From assembly GCA_964434425.1 (NCBI GenBank), contig CAYSVH010000003.1, positions 62,001 through 126,000 on the forward strand: a stretch of DNA of 64,000 nt, written 5' to 3'. Source of the stretch: CALMEC01 sp964434425. Lineage in GTDB: Bacteria > Actinomycetota > Thermoleophilia > Miltoncostaeales > Miltoncostaeaceae. The notes beneath the pieces were generated by a model. The model was given only the letters and a program-made list of their open reading frames with translations, ran no database searches and was not told the DNA's origin. Both the position numbers and the translations under genes were made by a program. This document shows, piece after piece, positions 18,313 to 26,813 of this stretch. Position 1 is the stretch's first letter; every line of letters starts with the position of its first letter.

Positions 18313-19042
18313 TGGCACTCGTGAGTGCGGCCATCTCGTCGGGGTCCTCGTCACGGAGCCGGGCGAGGAACTCGACGGTGTACTGCACGTTGGCGGGTCG
18401 ATTCGGCTTTCCGCGTCGCGGCACCGGGGCCAGGTACGGGGCATCGGTCTCGACGAGCAGGCGGTCCGGCGGGATGCGCCGTGCCGCCTCCTGCAGGTCG
18501 ACGGCCGACGTGTACGTGAGCTGCCCGGCGAAGCTCGTCATGTAGCCACGCTCGATGACGACGTCGACCCTCCGGACCATGCTGAAGCAGTGGAGGACCA
18601 CCGGATGACCATCGGCCTCGCGGGCCAGGATGTCGAGGGTGTCGTCGTCCGCCTCGCGCGTGTGGATGACGACCGGGAGGCCCAGTTCGCGTGCGAGGCC
18701 GATCTGTGCGACGAACGCGCGCTTCTGGGCATCGGGCCGCGCATGGTCCCGGTAGTAGTCGAGACCGCACTCACCGATGGCCACCACCTTGGGGTGTTCG
18801 GCCAGCTCGCCGATCCATGACTCGTCGGAACGACGGAAACGATCGGCGTCGTGCGGGTGCACCCCGATGGCCGCGTACACCGCGTCGAACGCGTCGCAGA
18901 ACGTGACGGCCTGCTCGCTGGACTCGCGCCCGCAGCCGATGGTGACGATGCGCTCGACACCGGCCTCCAGTGCCTCCTCCACGAGGCGCTCGGGCGACTC
19001 GTCGCACGAGCCCAGGTGCGTATGTGAGTCGACCATTCCCAT
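18281..19042 (-). CDS. tatD: TatD family metal-dependent hydrolase / 3'-5' nuclease
   Basis: 253 residues. The N-terminal metal site VDSHTHLG, the central GECGLDYYRDHA, VVIHTREA, LHCFSM and the C-terminal ETDAPYLAPVP are the metal-binding blocks of the TatD amidohydrolase barrel, ending with the usual NAGRIFGW. TatD enzymes act as Mg-dependent exonucleases in DNA quality control. Start ATG 19042 (MGMVDSHTH); ATG 19036 is an equally possible start. The gene begins 7 nt after the metG stop, and metG-tatD-rsmA form one operon here, as in many Gram-positives. Confidence 0.94.
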   Translation of the reverse strand: MGMVDSHTHLGSCDESPERLVEEALEAGVERIVTIGCGRESSEQAVTFCDAFDAVYAAIGVHPHDADRFRRSDESWIGELAEHPKVVAIGECGLDYYRDHARPDAQKRAFVAQIGLARELGLPVVIHTREADDDTLDILAREADGHPVVLHCFSMVRRVDVVIERGYMTSFAGQLTYTSAVDLQEAARRIPPDRLLVETDAPYLAPVPRRGKPNRPANVQYTVEFLARLRDEDPDEMAALTSANAGRIFGWSE

Positions 19043-19049
19043 GGTTGGA

Positions 19050-20603
19050 TTACGGCGCCTCCGCCGGATCCTCCACTCGCGGGAAAAGCTGACCGTCAAG
19101 CGGAGCCAGTACCGATCCCGGGGCGGTGCCCCACGCGATGTCCGACAGGAGGGGTGCCGGAAGCGGCGAACCCAATGCCTCCAGAGCGCGTCCGCAGACC
19201 CCCGGCATGAACGGCCACAGAAGGATGGACGCCGCGCGGATCCCCTCCACCAGGGTGACGAGGACCTGATCCAGGTCCGCGGCGCGGCCGGGATCCTTGG
19301 CCAGCACCCAGGGCTGGCGTTCCTCGACCAGACGGTTGAGGCGCCGGACGAGCTTCCACGCCTCCTCGGCGGCCACGGTCACGTCGTACACGTCGAGGGC
19401 CGCCCTCACGGCGTCCACGCGCTCCGTCACCAGCTCGGCGAACGCACCGTCGCCGCCGGGATCGGCGGGTACCACGCCGTCCCGGTACCGGTTGACCATG
19501 CTGACCACGCGGCTCACGAGGTTTCCGTACTCGTTGGCGAGTTCGCTGGTGTAGCGCTGCGCGAAGCCCTCATCCGAGAACGGGCCGTCCTCGCCGAAGC
19601 GGATCTCGCGGGCCAGGTACCACCGCAGCGCGTCGATGCCGTAGCGCTCCACGTAGGGCAGCGGGTCGATCAGATTGCCCGTCGTCTTCGAGAGGCGCTC
19701 GCCCCCCTTGAGGATGAACCCGTGGATGAAGACGCAGCGCGGCGGCTCGATGTCGGCGGCCATGAGGAGTGCCGGCCAGATGACCGCGTGGAACTTGAGG
19801 ATGTCCTTGCCGATCACGTGGACGTCGGCGGGCCAGAAGCGTTCCGAGAGGTCCTGGCCGGGAACGGCGTAGTGCGGCGCCGTCACGTAGTTGAGCAGCG
19901 CGTCGACCCACACGTAGACGACGTGGCCGGGATCCCAGGGCACCGGCACGCCCCAGGTGACGTTGGCGCGCGAGATCGAGATGTCCTCGACCTGCTCGAC
20001 GATGCGTCGCGCCTCGTTCAGGCGGTGGGCCGGCCGGACGAACGCCGGATTCTCGTCGAAGAGACGCAGCAGGCGGTCACGGTAGGCGGAGAGCCGGAAG
20101 AACCAGTTCTCCTCCTCCACCCACTCCACCGGCCGGCGGTGCTGAGGGCACAGCTGCCCCTCCACGAGGTCGGCCTCGGCGTAGAACGCCTCGCACGACG
20201 TGCAGTACCAGCCGCCATAGGTGTCCTTGTAGATGTCGCCCTTCTCGTGGATGCGCTCGAGGATGCGCTGCACCCAGGCGACATGCTCCGGGTCCGTGGT
20301 GCGGATGAAGAAGTCGTGCGAGAGCTCGAACGTGCCCCACAGCTCACGGAACCGTGCCGAGATGATGTCGGTGTGTTCCTTCGGGCTGCGGCCGAGCGCC
20401 TCGGCCGCGCGGGCGATCTTGTCGCCGTGCTCATCCGTCCCGGTGAGGAAGAAGGTCTCGTCTCCGCGCTGCCGGTGATGGCGCGCCAGGATGTCCGACA
20501 TGATGGTCGAGTACGCGTGCCCCACGTGGGGCTCCGCGTTCACGTAATAGATCGGCGTCGTGATGTAGAAGCGTCCGTCCACGACAGGGAACTCTAGTTG
20601 CAT
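19050..20603 (-). CDS. metG: Methionyl-tRNA synthetase
   Basis: 517 residues, the short form without the C-terminal tRNA-binding domain. Class I synthetase charging tRNA-Met. The HIGH-type motif is PHVGHAYS in YYVNAEPHVGHAYS, and the KMSKS equivalent is ERLSKTTGN. A zinc-knuckle insert is visible as YCTSCEAFYAEADLVEGQLC. The start ATG 20603 (MQLEFPVVDGRFYITTPIYY) fits the family N terminus. The first codons overlap by 6 bp the start of an oppositely oriented gene (20598), so the two share a divergent promoter region within their coding ends. It leads the metG-tatD-rsmA operon. Confidence 0.95.
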   Translation of the reverse strand: MQLEFPVVDGRFYITTPIYYVNAEPHVGHAYSTIMSDILARHHRQRGDETFFLTGTDEHGDKIARAAEALGRSPKEHTDIISARFRELWGTFELSHDFFIRTTDPEHVAWVQRILERIHEKGDIYKDTYGGWYCTSCEAFYAEADLVEGQLCPQHRRPVEWVEEENWFFRLSAYRDRLLRLFDENPAFVRPAHRLNEARRIVEQVEDISISRANVTWGVPVPWDPGHVVYVWVDALLNYVTAPHYAVPGQDLSERFWPADVHVIGKDILKFHAVIWPALLMAADIEPPRCVFIHGFILKGGERLSKTTGNLIDPLPYVERYGIDALRWYLAREIRFGEDGPFSDEGFAQRYTSELANEYGNLVSRVVSMVNRYRDGVVPADPGGDGAFAELVTERVDAVRAALDVYDVTVAAEEAWKLVRRLNRLVEERQPWVLAKDPGRAADLDQVLVTLVEGIRAASILLWPFMPGVCGRALEALGSPLPAPLLSDIAWGTAPGSVLAPLDGQLFPRVEDPAEAP

Positions 20604-21125
20604 CACTCTCTTTCCGCCGTCCTCACCACCGCTCTCGGGCAGACCGCCCGGACGCTCGGATCCGCCGGGATCGACTGGCTGGTGGCCGGAGGCACGGCAC
20701 GTGCCCTCTCCGGATTCGCCACCACGCCGGACGACCTGGACATCGAGGTCGCGAGCGCCGACGTGGATGCCGCCGCCGAGGCACTGGCGCTCACCGTCGG
20801 CGACGCGCATGACGCGACCGGACGGTCGCGTCGTGCGACGGGGTCCGTCGCGGGCGCCGAGGTCGACGTGACCGCGGGCCTGGTCCTCACCGGCCCCGGC
20901 GGGGTGCTCCCGCCCGACTTCGACCTGATGGCGGCGTTCGCCACGACGGTCGACGTCGACGGCCATGCCGTGCCGGTCATGCCCGTCGAAGAACAGATCG
21001 TCCGCATCCTCGTCACCGGCGACGAGGAGCGGCGACTGCGGTTCATCCACGAGGCCCCCGAGGGGTTCGTGGCCCGGGACGACTACGTGTCGGCGCGCCT
21101 CGGATCGGCGAGGGCGACCCGGTAG
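20598..21125 (+). CDS. Nucleotidyltransferase-like protein
   Basis: 175 residues beginning at TTG 20598, with AGGGA (20586-20590) 7 nt upstream. The segment GIDWLVAGGTARAL...TTPDDLDIEV matches the helix-turn plus DxD pattern of nucleotidyltransferase-fold proteins (aminoglycoside adenylyltransferase/AbiEii-like), and a later EVDVTAGLV could supply the third acidic residue. The family transfers NMP groups to drugs, tRNA or toxin targets; the substrate here is unknown. The gene is unusual in being squeezed between and overlapping two housekeeping genes on the opposite strand: 6 bp with metG and 43 bp with rsmI. No antitoxin partner is adjacent. Confidence 0.65.
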   Translation: MHHSLSAVLTTALGQTARTLGSAGIDWLVAGGTARALSGFATTPDDLDIEVASADVDAAAEALALTVGDAHDATGRSRRATGSVAGAEVDVTAGLVLTGPGGVLPPDFDLMAAFATTVDVDGHAVPVMPVEEQIVRILVTGDEERRLRFIHEAPEGFVARDDYVSARLGSARATR

Positions 21126-21919
21126 GCCGCGTTCTTGGTCGCGATCCCGAGCTTCGCGGCCACATCGGCGGACGATCGCGCGCTGAGGCCGGCGTCGAGC
21201 AGGACACCGATCGCCCGATCGAGGTCGTCCTCCGCGGGCGGTGGCGCGTCGTGGGGGCCGACGACCACGGTGACCTCACCACGTACACGCTCGCCGACGA
21301 CCTCCCGCAGCTCGCGGAGGGTGCCGCGCAGCACCTCCTCGTGGATCTTGGTGAGTTCACGGCACACCGCGGCCTCCCGATCCGGGTGCACCTCCGCCAG
21401 GTCGGCGACGAGGGCGGCGATCCGATGGGGGCTCTCGAACCCCACCACGGTGTCCGGATGGGACGCGATCAGATCGCGTCGCTGCGGCGACTTCCGCGGG
21501 AAGAAGCCCACGAAGGTGCAGGGCTCGACAGGGAGGCCCGACAGGGCGAGCGCCGACTCGACGGCGCTCGGTCCGGGAATGACGGTGACCGGGACTCCCG
21601 CCTCGATCGCCGCACGTACCACCCGTGCGCCCGGGTCGCTGATCACGGGCATGCCGGCGTCGCTCACGAACGCCACGGTCGCCCCGGCCGTCATGCGGGC
21701 GACGAGGTCCTGTGCACGGGCCGCCTCGTTGTGTTCGTGGGCCGGGAGCATGGGTGCCGCCGAGCCGATGTGCTTCAGGAGGATGCCCGTGCGACGCGTG
21801 TCCTCACAGGCGACGAGGTCCGCGGTACGCAGGGCCTCAACGGCCCGCGGGGAGATGTCGCCCAGGTTCCCGATCGGGGTGGCGACGATCACCAGCCCGC
21901 CGAGGTCTGGCCTATCCAC
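21083..21919 (-). CDS. rsmI: 16S rRNA 2'-O-ribose C1402 methyltransferase
   Basis: 278 residues. RsmI methylates the ribose of C1402 in the 16S decoding centre. The tetrapyrrole-methylase fold is recognisable by LVIVATPIGNLGDISPRA at the N terminus, ACEDTRRTGILLKH, FVSDAGMPVISDPG and VIPGPSAVESALALSGL, followed by FFPRKSPQRR. The last 50 residues are a helix-turn-helix-like tail (SADVAAKLGIATKNAAYRVAL) seen in many RsmI proteins. GTG 21919 overlaps the end of the ROK kinase gene by 8 nt, so the two are translationally coupled. Confidence 0.95.
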   Translation of the reverse strand: MDRPDLGGLVIVATPIGNLGDISPRAVEALRTADLVACEDTRRTGILLKHIGSAAPMLPAHEHNEAARAQDLVARMTAGATVAFVSDAGMPVISDPGARVVRAAIEAGVPVTVIPGPSAVESALALSGLPVEPCTFVGFFPRKSPQRRDLIASHPDTVVGFESPHRIAALVADLAEVHPDREAAVCRELTKIHEEVLRGTLRELREVVGERVRGEVTVVVGPHDAPPPAEDDLDRAIGVLLDAGLSARSSADVAAKLGIATKNAAYRVALADPRRADT

Positions 21920-22796
21920 CGAACGTCTCCCAGGCGAGGAGCCCGCCACCGACGACGCCCGCGTCGTTGCCCAGCGTCGCCGCCACGATCGGCGTACGGA
22001 CGTTGGACGGGAGTGCCCGTTCGAGGAACTCGCGCTCGGCCTCGTCGAACATGAGGCCGCCGGCGAATCCGACCCCGCCGCCCACAACCACCATGTCGGG
22101 GGCGAAGATGTTGACCAGGCCGGCGATCCCGATGCCGAGGTAGCGGCCGGCGCGGTGGAGCACGGCACGGCAATGGGCGTCACCGGCGAGCGCGGCACGG
22201 ACCGCGTCGGGCCCCGGCATCCCGGCGTCACGGGCGATGGCCGTACCGCTCACCATGGTCTCGAGACACCCGTGGTTCGGGCAGTTGCGCTGGCAGGGCG
22301 GGCCATCCGGCTCGACGGTCACATGCCCCAGTTCCATGCCGCGCCCGTATCCGCCCCGGACGACCGCACCGTCGATGACCACACCGCCGCCGACACCCGT
22401 ACCGATCGTCAGCATGACGATGTTGTCCTGCCCGCGTCCGGCGCCCAGCCGCTGCTCGGCCAGCGCGGCGACGTTCGCGTCGTTGTCCACCGCGATCGGA
22501 TACGACATGCGCTCCCCGAGCACATCGCGGACGGAGACGTCGGCCAGGTCAAGATTGGTACTGCCCCGGACGTACCCGGTCGCGTACTCGACCTGTGACG
22601 GAAGGCCGATTCCCACGCCCGCAACGGGTTCCCCGACGGCCTCCGCGACCTCCAGAACGACGTCGGCCACACGATCCAGCAGCGCCGCCCCGCCCTTGGG
22701 TGACGGCAGGACACGGGCCTCCGACCGCGAACTGTCCCTCCTCACGGCTGCGGCCGCGATCTTCGTCCCGCCCACATCCACACCGATCGCGATCAC
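21912..22796 (-). CDS. ROK family sugar kinase (glucokinase type)
   Basis: 294 residues. The ATP site IGVDVGGTKIAAA, the sugar-binding VDNDANVAALAE and TIGTGVGGGVVIDG, and the ROK zinc motif ELGHVTVEP...CPNHGCLE are all present. Proteins of this form are usually glucokinases that phosphorylate glucose or related sugars with ATP. GTG 22796 has a near-perfect AAGGAGG 7 nt upstream, which decides the start. It is transcribed divergently from the LCP gene with about 50 bp between them and is coupled to rsmI downstream. Confidence 0.9.
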   Translation of the reverse strand: MIAIGVDVGGTKIAAAAVRRDSSRSEARVLPSPKGGAALLDRVADVVLEVAEAVGEPVAGVGIGLPSQVEYATGYVRGSTNLDLADVSVRDVLGERMSYPIAVDNDANVAALAEQRLGAGRGQDNIVMLTIGTGVGGGVVIDGAVVRGGYGRGMELGHVTVEPDGPPCQRNCPNHGCLETMVSGTAIARDAGMPGPDAVRAALAGDAHCRAVLHRAGRYLGIGIAGLVNIFAPDMVVVGGGVGFAGGLMFDEAEREFLERALPSNVRTPIVAATLGNDAGVVGGGLLAWETFGG

Positions 22797-22847
22797 GAAA
22801 CCCCTCCTTCTCGCCATGCCGCGCGGCCACGCTACCATCGGTTGCAC

Positions 22848-23960
22848 GTGAGCTCCCGATCCAAGAAGCCCTACCGACGCTTTCGCGCGCACGGGGCTCG
22901 CGACAGTGACCCACAGGCATCCATCGATGGCGTCCGGGCCCTCCGCGACGCCGTCGAGCAGGGCGACTCGAAGGGGTCATCGCCGTCACCGCGTCCGCGG
23001 TCGACCTCCCCACGCCGACCGGTCGCCCCGGCCGAGCGCCGCTGGTGGTCGCTTCGCGGAGTCGGGACGACGGGCGTCATCGCACGCCTCGTGGGTGTCG
23101 TCCTCGCGCTCATCGTCGTGTGGGGACTGGTCGGCTTCCTCATGCTGCGCAGCGCGGTCTCGGACGCGAACTCCCGTGTGGCGAAGGGAGCCGTGGCCGC
23201 CCTCGACAATCCGGACGGCGGTCTTCTGGGCACCCCGCAGACCATCCTCGTGATCGGGTCCGATGCCGATCGGGGTCGTACGGGTGCGCGCGCCGACACG
23301 GTGATGCTCATGCGCACCGACCCGGGACCGAACCGGATCAACTACCTCTCCATTCCCCGTGACCTGCGCGTCGAGCTGCCGCCGATGGGGCACATGAAGA
23401 TCACCGAGACGTACGCCCACAGAGGCATCCGCGGCGTGCTCACCGGTCTTCGCCGCGAGTTCGGAATCCCGATCCATCACGTCATGGTGATCGACTTCGA
23501 CGGGGTCAGCGAGATGGTCGACGCGGTCGGCGGCATCACGGTGGACAACCCGTTCGACCTGGTCGACTGCGCCTATCCCGGCGGGACGACGGTGACGTTC
23601 CGCAAGGGCCCCCTCGACCTGGACGGCGAACGGGCGCTGCAATACGCACGGGTCCGGTCCTGCGACGACGACATCGCGCGTGCACGTCGACAGCAACTGG
23701 TGGTCGGCGCGCTCCAGAAGAAGACGCTGTCGTTCACCGGGTTGCCGCGGGCGCCGTTCCGTGGAGCACGCATCGTGCGGACGATGTCGACCGACATGAG
23801 CACCATGGACGTGGCGAAGTTCGGGTGGATCCAGAGCCGGTACTCGACCGGGATGCGCGAGGTGCTCGCGACGGAGCCACTGTGGCTGGCCGGCATCAGC
23901 TATCAGACACCGCGAACCGGCGAAGCGGAGGGCCAGATCGCACGATTCATGGGCAGGTAG
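22848..23960 (+). CDS. LytR-CpsA-Psr (LCP) family cell wall glycopolymer ligase
   Basis: 370 residues: a basic, Pro/Ser-rich cytoplasmic tail, one membrane helix near 80-100 (VVLALIVVWGLVGFLML), and an extracellular LCP domain. Signatures are ILVIGSDA...GARADTVMLMR, NYLSIPRDLRV, VDAVGGITVDNPFD and GERALQYARVRSCDDDIARARRQQ, containing the conserved Arg and Asp residues that bind polyprenyl pyrophosphate and Mg. LCP enzymes attach teichoic-acid or arabinogalactan-type polymers to peptidoglycan. GTG 22848 is preferred to TTG 22842; TACCAT at 22833-22838 is a possible -10 box, so the leader is very short. Confidence 0.9.
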   Translation: MSSRSKKPYRRFRAHGARDSDPQASIDGVRALRDAVEQGDSKGSSPSPRPRSTSPRRPVAPAERRWWSLRGVGTTGVIARLVGVVLALIVVWGLVGFLMLRSAVSDANSRVAKGAVAALDNPDGGLLGTPQTILVIGSDADRGRTGARADTVMLMRTDPGPNRINYLSIPRDLRVELPPMGHMKITETYAHRGIRGVLTGLRREFGIPIHHVMVIDFDGVSEMVDAVGGITVDNPFDLVDCAYPGGTTVTFRKGPLDLDGERALQYARVRSCDDDIARARRQQLVVGALQKKTLSFTGLPRAPFRGARIVRTMSTDMSTMDVAKFGWIQSRYSTGMREVLATEPLWLAGISYQTPRTGEAEGQIARFMGR

Positions 23961-24143
23961 TGCTCCGATGATGAGATCGCGTCTCAACTGCTTCACCGCG
24001 CTGCGGGTCGACGGACGCCCGGTGATCCGATCGAACCCGGCAACGAGGGTGCCACGACCGACGGCGCATCGCGAGATCCATGCTCGCCTCCATCCCGAGC
24101 CCGTCGACGGACACGTGGGAGATCGGTCCGCGGAATCGGCCGT

Positions 24144-24485
24144 CTAGGGTCCGGTGCCGTTGGCGGCGCGATCCCTGGGCGTCGCTTCCTTCGTCTTGGT
24201 TGCGGCACCGCCGTCGCCCGATGTCCCGCCGGATGTGCCGTCCGAGCCGGTCGAGGCGCCCGAGTCCGCACCCGCGTTCGACTTCTCGCCGTCCTTGGGG
24301 CGCTTCTTCGTCCCGTAGTCCGTGTTGTGGAAGCCACTCCCCTTGAAGTGGATGGCGGGGGCGAACAGAAGGCGCTGAACGCGCCCGTCGCACTCGCTGC
24401 ACTCGGTGAGCGGCTCGTCGCTCATGGCCTGCATGGCCTCGAACGTGTGGCCGCACTTCTCACATTGGTACTCGTAGACCGGCAA
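24144..24485 (-). CDS. FmdB-type zinc ribbon protein
   Basis: 113 residues. The N terminus MPVYEYQCEKCGHTFEAMQ with a second pair in ECSECDGRV makes a CxxC...CxxC zinc ribbon, the FmdB/CxxC_CxxC_SSSS family, followed by FKGSGFHNTDYG. The rest is a Lys/Gly/Ser/Thr-rich disordered tail. The function is unproven; members are small putative regulators. The start is a TTG at 24485 with GAGGTG about 10 nt upstream. A CIRCE-like inverted repeat (24544-24570) lies upstream in the likely promoter region, which may hint at heat-shock control. Confidence 0.85.
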   Translation of the reverse strand: MPVYEYQCEKCGHTFEAMQAMSDEPLTECSECDGRVQRLLFAPAIHFKGSGFHNTDYGTKKRPKDGEKSNAGADSGASTGSDGTSGGTSGDGGAATKTKEATPRDRAANGTGP

Positions 24486-24543
24486 GGGGTGATCACCTCG
24501 GAATGCGTGGACCGCGCGTGGCGACCAGTATCGCACACTTCGG

Positions 24544-24570
24544 TTGGCACTCTCCACCCGAGTGTGCCAG
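24544..24570. promoter_or_regulatory. CIRCE-like inverted repeat
   Basis: TTGGCACTC - nine bases - GTGTGCCAG. The arms and the 9-nt spacer match the HrcA operator CIRCE (TTAGCACTC-N9-GAGTGCTAA) with one mismatch in the left arm and two or three in the right. It lies about 60 bp upstream of the fmdB start; a GATACT -10-like box for fmdB falls between. It could equally be a coincidental hairpin. Confidence 0.35.
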
Positions 24571-24592
24571 CACCCGCCCCGATCCGCCGTGC

Positions 24593-24770
24593 CATCTCTG
24601 GCGCCGGGTACGGGAGGTGACACCCGCGGCGACTGCGTACGGAATGCCTGTTTCAGCAGGCATTTTCCGGATCGTGCGGTCTGCCACGGATCTGTTCAGT
24701 GGCTGGCACCAGAGATGCAGGCCCCGGCAGGAGGCAGGCCTCCATCGCCGCTGAACCGGGCCTGCAGCGA
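24593..24770 (+). ncRNA. Highly structured leader region upstream of the deacetylase
   Basis: CATCTCTGGCGCC (24593-24605) can pair with GGCACCAGAGATG (24705-24717), 12 of 13 positions. Inside lies a hairpin GGAATGCCTG/CAGGCATTTTCC (24641-24668). Just after it, GCAGGCCCCGG and CCGGGCCTGC pair around an inner GGAGG/CCTCC hairpin (about 24716-24763). Nested long-range pairing of this quality suggests a folded RNA (riboswitch, leader or small RNA) preceding the deacetylase ATG at 24840. I could not match it to a known riboswitch consensus. The TACCAT at 24801-24806 could instead be the deacetylase promoter, which would leave the structure as a separate transcript. Confidence 0.4.
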
Positions 24771-24839
24771 CCGGGACGCGGACGGAGGGCGCCGCGTTGC
24801 TACCATCCCGCCGTCGACCGCTCGCGCCGGGATTCAGGT

Positions 24840-25634
24840 ATGACAGAACCGATGAGAAAGTCGCAGACTGTGAGGCGCGCGGTGATGCTCGAAGCCGGAG
24901 TCGCCGCCACGGCGGTGCTCGCGGCGCGACGCAACCGCACGCTCGCCATCGCGCTGGCCGGCGCGGGGATCATCGCCGCCCGTGCGACCTTCGGACGCAA
25001 CTCTCCGCTGTACGGCCGGGTGATCACCCACGGATCACGCGATCACGATCGCTTCGCGCTCACGTTCGACGACGGGCCGGGTCCGTCGACCCCCGCCATT
25101 CTCGATGCGCTGAAGAGCGCCCGCGCCCGAGCCACGTTCTTCGTGCTCGGCCGGCAGGTCGAGGAACATCCGGATCTCGTCGCCCGCATCGTCGAGGAGG
25201 GCCACCAGCTCGCCAGCCACGGATACGACCACGGCATCCTCGTCTTCCGCGGCCCGGACCACGTCCACGAGCAGCTCCTGCGGACCGAGTCCGCCGTCGA
25301 CGCCGCGGTCGGCGGTGACGCCCTTACGCACTTCTTCCGCGCACCGCACGGATTCCGAGGCCCCACCACGTCCCGCGCGGCCGCCCGGCTCGGCTACCGC
25401 ACCGTCGGCTGGGGAACCGGCGTCTTCGACTCCGCCCAGCCGGGGGCCGACGTGATCGCCGACCGCGTCGCCCACGCCATCCGCCCCGGGCAGATCATCC
25501 TGCTCCACGACGCCGACGGATGGGATCCCTCCGCCTCCCGCCGGCAGACGGCGGACGCGGTACCCGAGATCTGCTCACGCGCACGCGCCCTCGGCCTTGA
25601 GCCGGCGACGCTCGCCGCGGTCATCGGTCCGTGA
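24840..25634 (+). CDS. Polysaccharide deacetylase (NodB homology domain)
   Basis: 264 residues. After an N-terminal hydrophobic anchor (about 12-45) the NodB domain begins with FALTFDDGPGPSTPAILD (catalytic Asp pair). The metal-binding HQLASHGYDHGIL supplies the two histidines, and the later blocks FRAPHGFRG and GQIILLHDADG are present. The enzyme removes N-acetyl groups from peptidoglycan or another glycan at the cell surface. It overlaps the next gene by GTGA, so the two are coupled, and the preceding LCP gene points to an envelope theme. Confidence 0.92.
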   Translation: MTEPMRKSQTVRRAVMLEAGVAATAVLAARRNRTLAIALAGAGIIAARATFGRNSPLYGRVITHGSRDHDRFALTFDDGPGPSTPAILDALKSARARATFFVLGRQVEEHPDLVARIVEEGHQLASHGYDHGILVFRGPDHVHEQLLRTESAVDAAVGGDALTHFFRAPHGFRGPTTSRAAARLGYRTVGWGTGVFDSAQPGADVIADRVAHAIRPGQIILLHDADGWDPSASRRQTADAVPEICSRARALGLEPATLAAVIGP

Positions 25635-26719
25635 CCTCCAGCACCGTCCGACTCCGTCAGCTGGCCCGGCGGTACGCGTGGCCACTCCGCATCGCGGTGC
25701 TCCTGGGGGCCGCGGCGCTCGTCGCCGTCAAGATCGACATGGAGGCGTTCCGCACGGCCCTCCACCCGGTCTCATGGATGATGGTCATCGGAGCGATCGG
25801 GGCGAACGGTGCCTCCGTGGTCTTCAAGGGCCTCGCGTGGAAGGCCGTGGTCGACAAGCTGCCCGGGATGACCCGGCGCAGTCGCCTGCGCGATCTCCTC
25901 AGCCCCCTGTTCGTCGGGTTCCTGTTCAACACCGTGCTCGCGGCACGCCTGGGCGAGGTCGTGAAGGTGGTGCTGGCCCGCCGCCGCCTCGCCGCCCGTG
26001 GCGAGCGCGTGCGCACCACGATGCTCCTCGGCTCGGTCGTCGTCGAGAACCTCATGTCGACCGTGGCCCTCGTGGCGATCGTGATCTCGTGCGGGATCTT
26101 CATGCCGCTCTCCCGCACGATCTGGATCATCACCGCGGTCCTGGGAGCGATCTCGGTCTCCATCCTTCTCGTCGCGATCCTCCGTGAACCCCGACGCCAC
26201 ATGCCGCCGTGGCTCTCGACGGGACCGCTGTGGGCACGCGCCACCCGGGCGATCCAGCGTTTCCTCGCCGCCGTCCACGAGAGCCACACCAGCCTGCGCC
26301 GGCCCGGGCGGCTGGCGCTCGTCGCGATTCCCAGCGTGCTGTCATGGCTGGCGCAGCTGGCCGGGGTCTACCTGGCGCTCCGCGCGTTCGGCATCGACGA
26401 GGTCGGATGGGGTGGCGCCGGCCTCATCCTGGTGACGGTCACGATCGCACAGATCTTCCCGCTCCTCCCCGGAAACGTCGGGGTCTTCCAGGCCGCGGTG
26501 ATCGTGCCCCTCACACAGAGCTACGACGTGTCCAGTGCCAACGCGCTCGCCTTCGCACTGGGGCTTCAGGCCACCGAGATCTTCGTCGGCGTCGTCATCG
26601 GGTTCCTCTTCCTGCTCTCCGAGGGCGTCGGCTTCCGCGAGCTTCGTGACGAGGCCGAACGCGAGGTGTCACGGGGCGACGAGGAGGATGGGACGGCACC
26701 GTTCGGCGCGGGCGGCTGA
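25631..26719 (+). CDS. UPF0104/AglD-like membrane protein (lysylphosphatidylglycerol synthase TM region)
   Basis: 362 residues with about eight membrane helices. The family's conserved region is seen at RDLLSPLFVGFLFNTVLAARLGEVVKV...RRRLAARGERVRTTMLLGSVVVENL, the first half of the LPG_synthase_TM/UPF0104 domain. The C-terminal half has TIAQIFPLLPGNVGVFQAAV and LQATEIFVGVVIG. Members act as lipid flippases or glycosyltransfer partners, but this one lacks the soluble synthase domain of MprF. The GTG start overlaps the deacetylase stop (GTGA), so both are made together, perhaps for processing a lipid-linked envelope polymer. Confidence 0.85.
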   Translation: MTSSTVRLRQLARRYAWPLRIAVLLGAAALVAVKIDMEAFRTALHPVSWMMVIGAIGANGASVVFKGLAWKAVVDKLPGMTRRSRLRDLLSPLFVGFLFNTVLAARLGEVVKVVLARRRLAARGERVRTTMLLGSVVVENLMSTVALVAIVISCGIFMPLSRTIWIITAVLGAISVSILLVAILREPRRHMPPWLSTGPLWARATRAIQRFLAAVHESHTSLRRPGRLALVAIPSVLSWLAQLAGVYLALRAFGIDEVGWGGAGLILVTVTIAQIFPLLPGNVGVFQAAVIVPLTQSYDVSSANALAFALGLQATEIFVGVVIGFLFLLSEGVGFRELRDEAEREVSRGDEEDGTAPFGAGG

Positions 26720-26766
26720 CCGCCCCGGCGCGCCCACCGTACGACGGTGCCCGGAGCGGACGGCGT

Positions 26767-26803
26767 CATGTGGGCGGGAGCCGAACGGACTCCCGCCCAC
26801 ATG
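26767..26803. terminator. Bidirectional hairpin between convergent genes
   Basis: CATGTGGGCGGGAG (26767-26780) pairs perfectly with CTCCCGCCCACATG (26790-26803) across a 9-nt loop. It sits between the convergent ends of the UPF0104 gene and the secreted repeat protein and has no T tract on either side. Confidence 0.7.
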
Positions 26804-26813
26804 CACATCGCGG

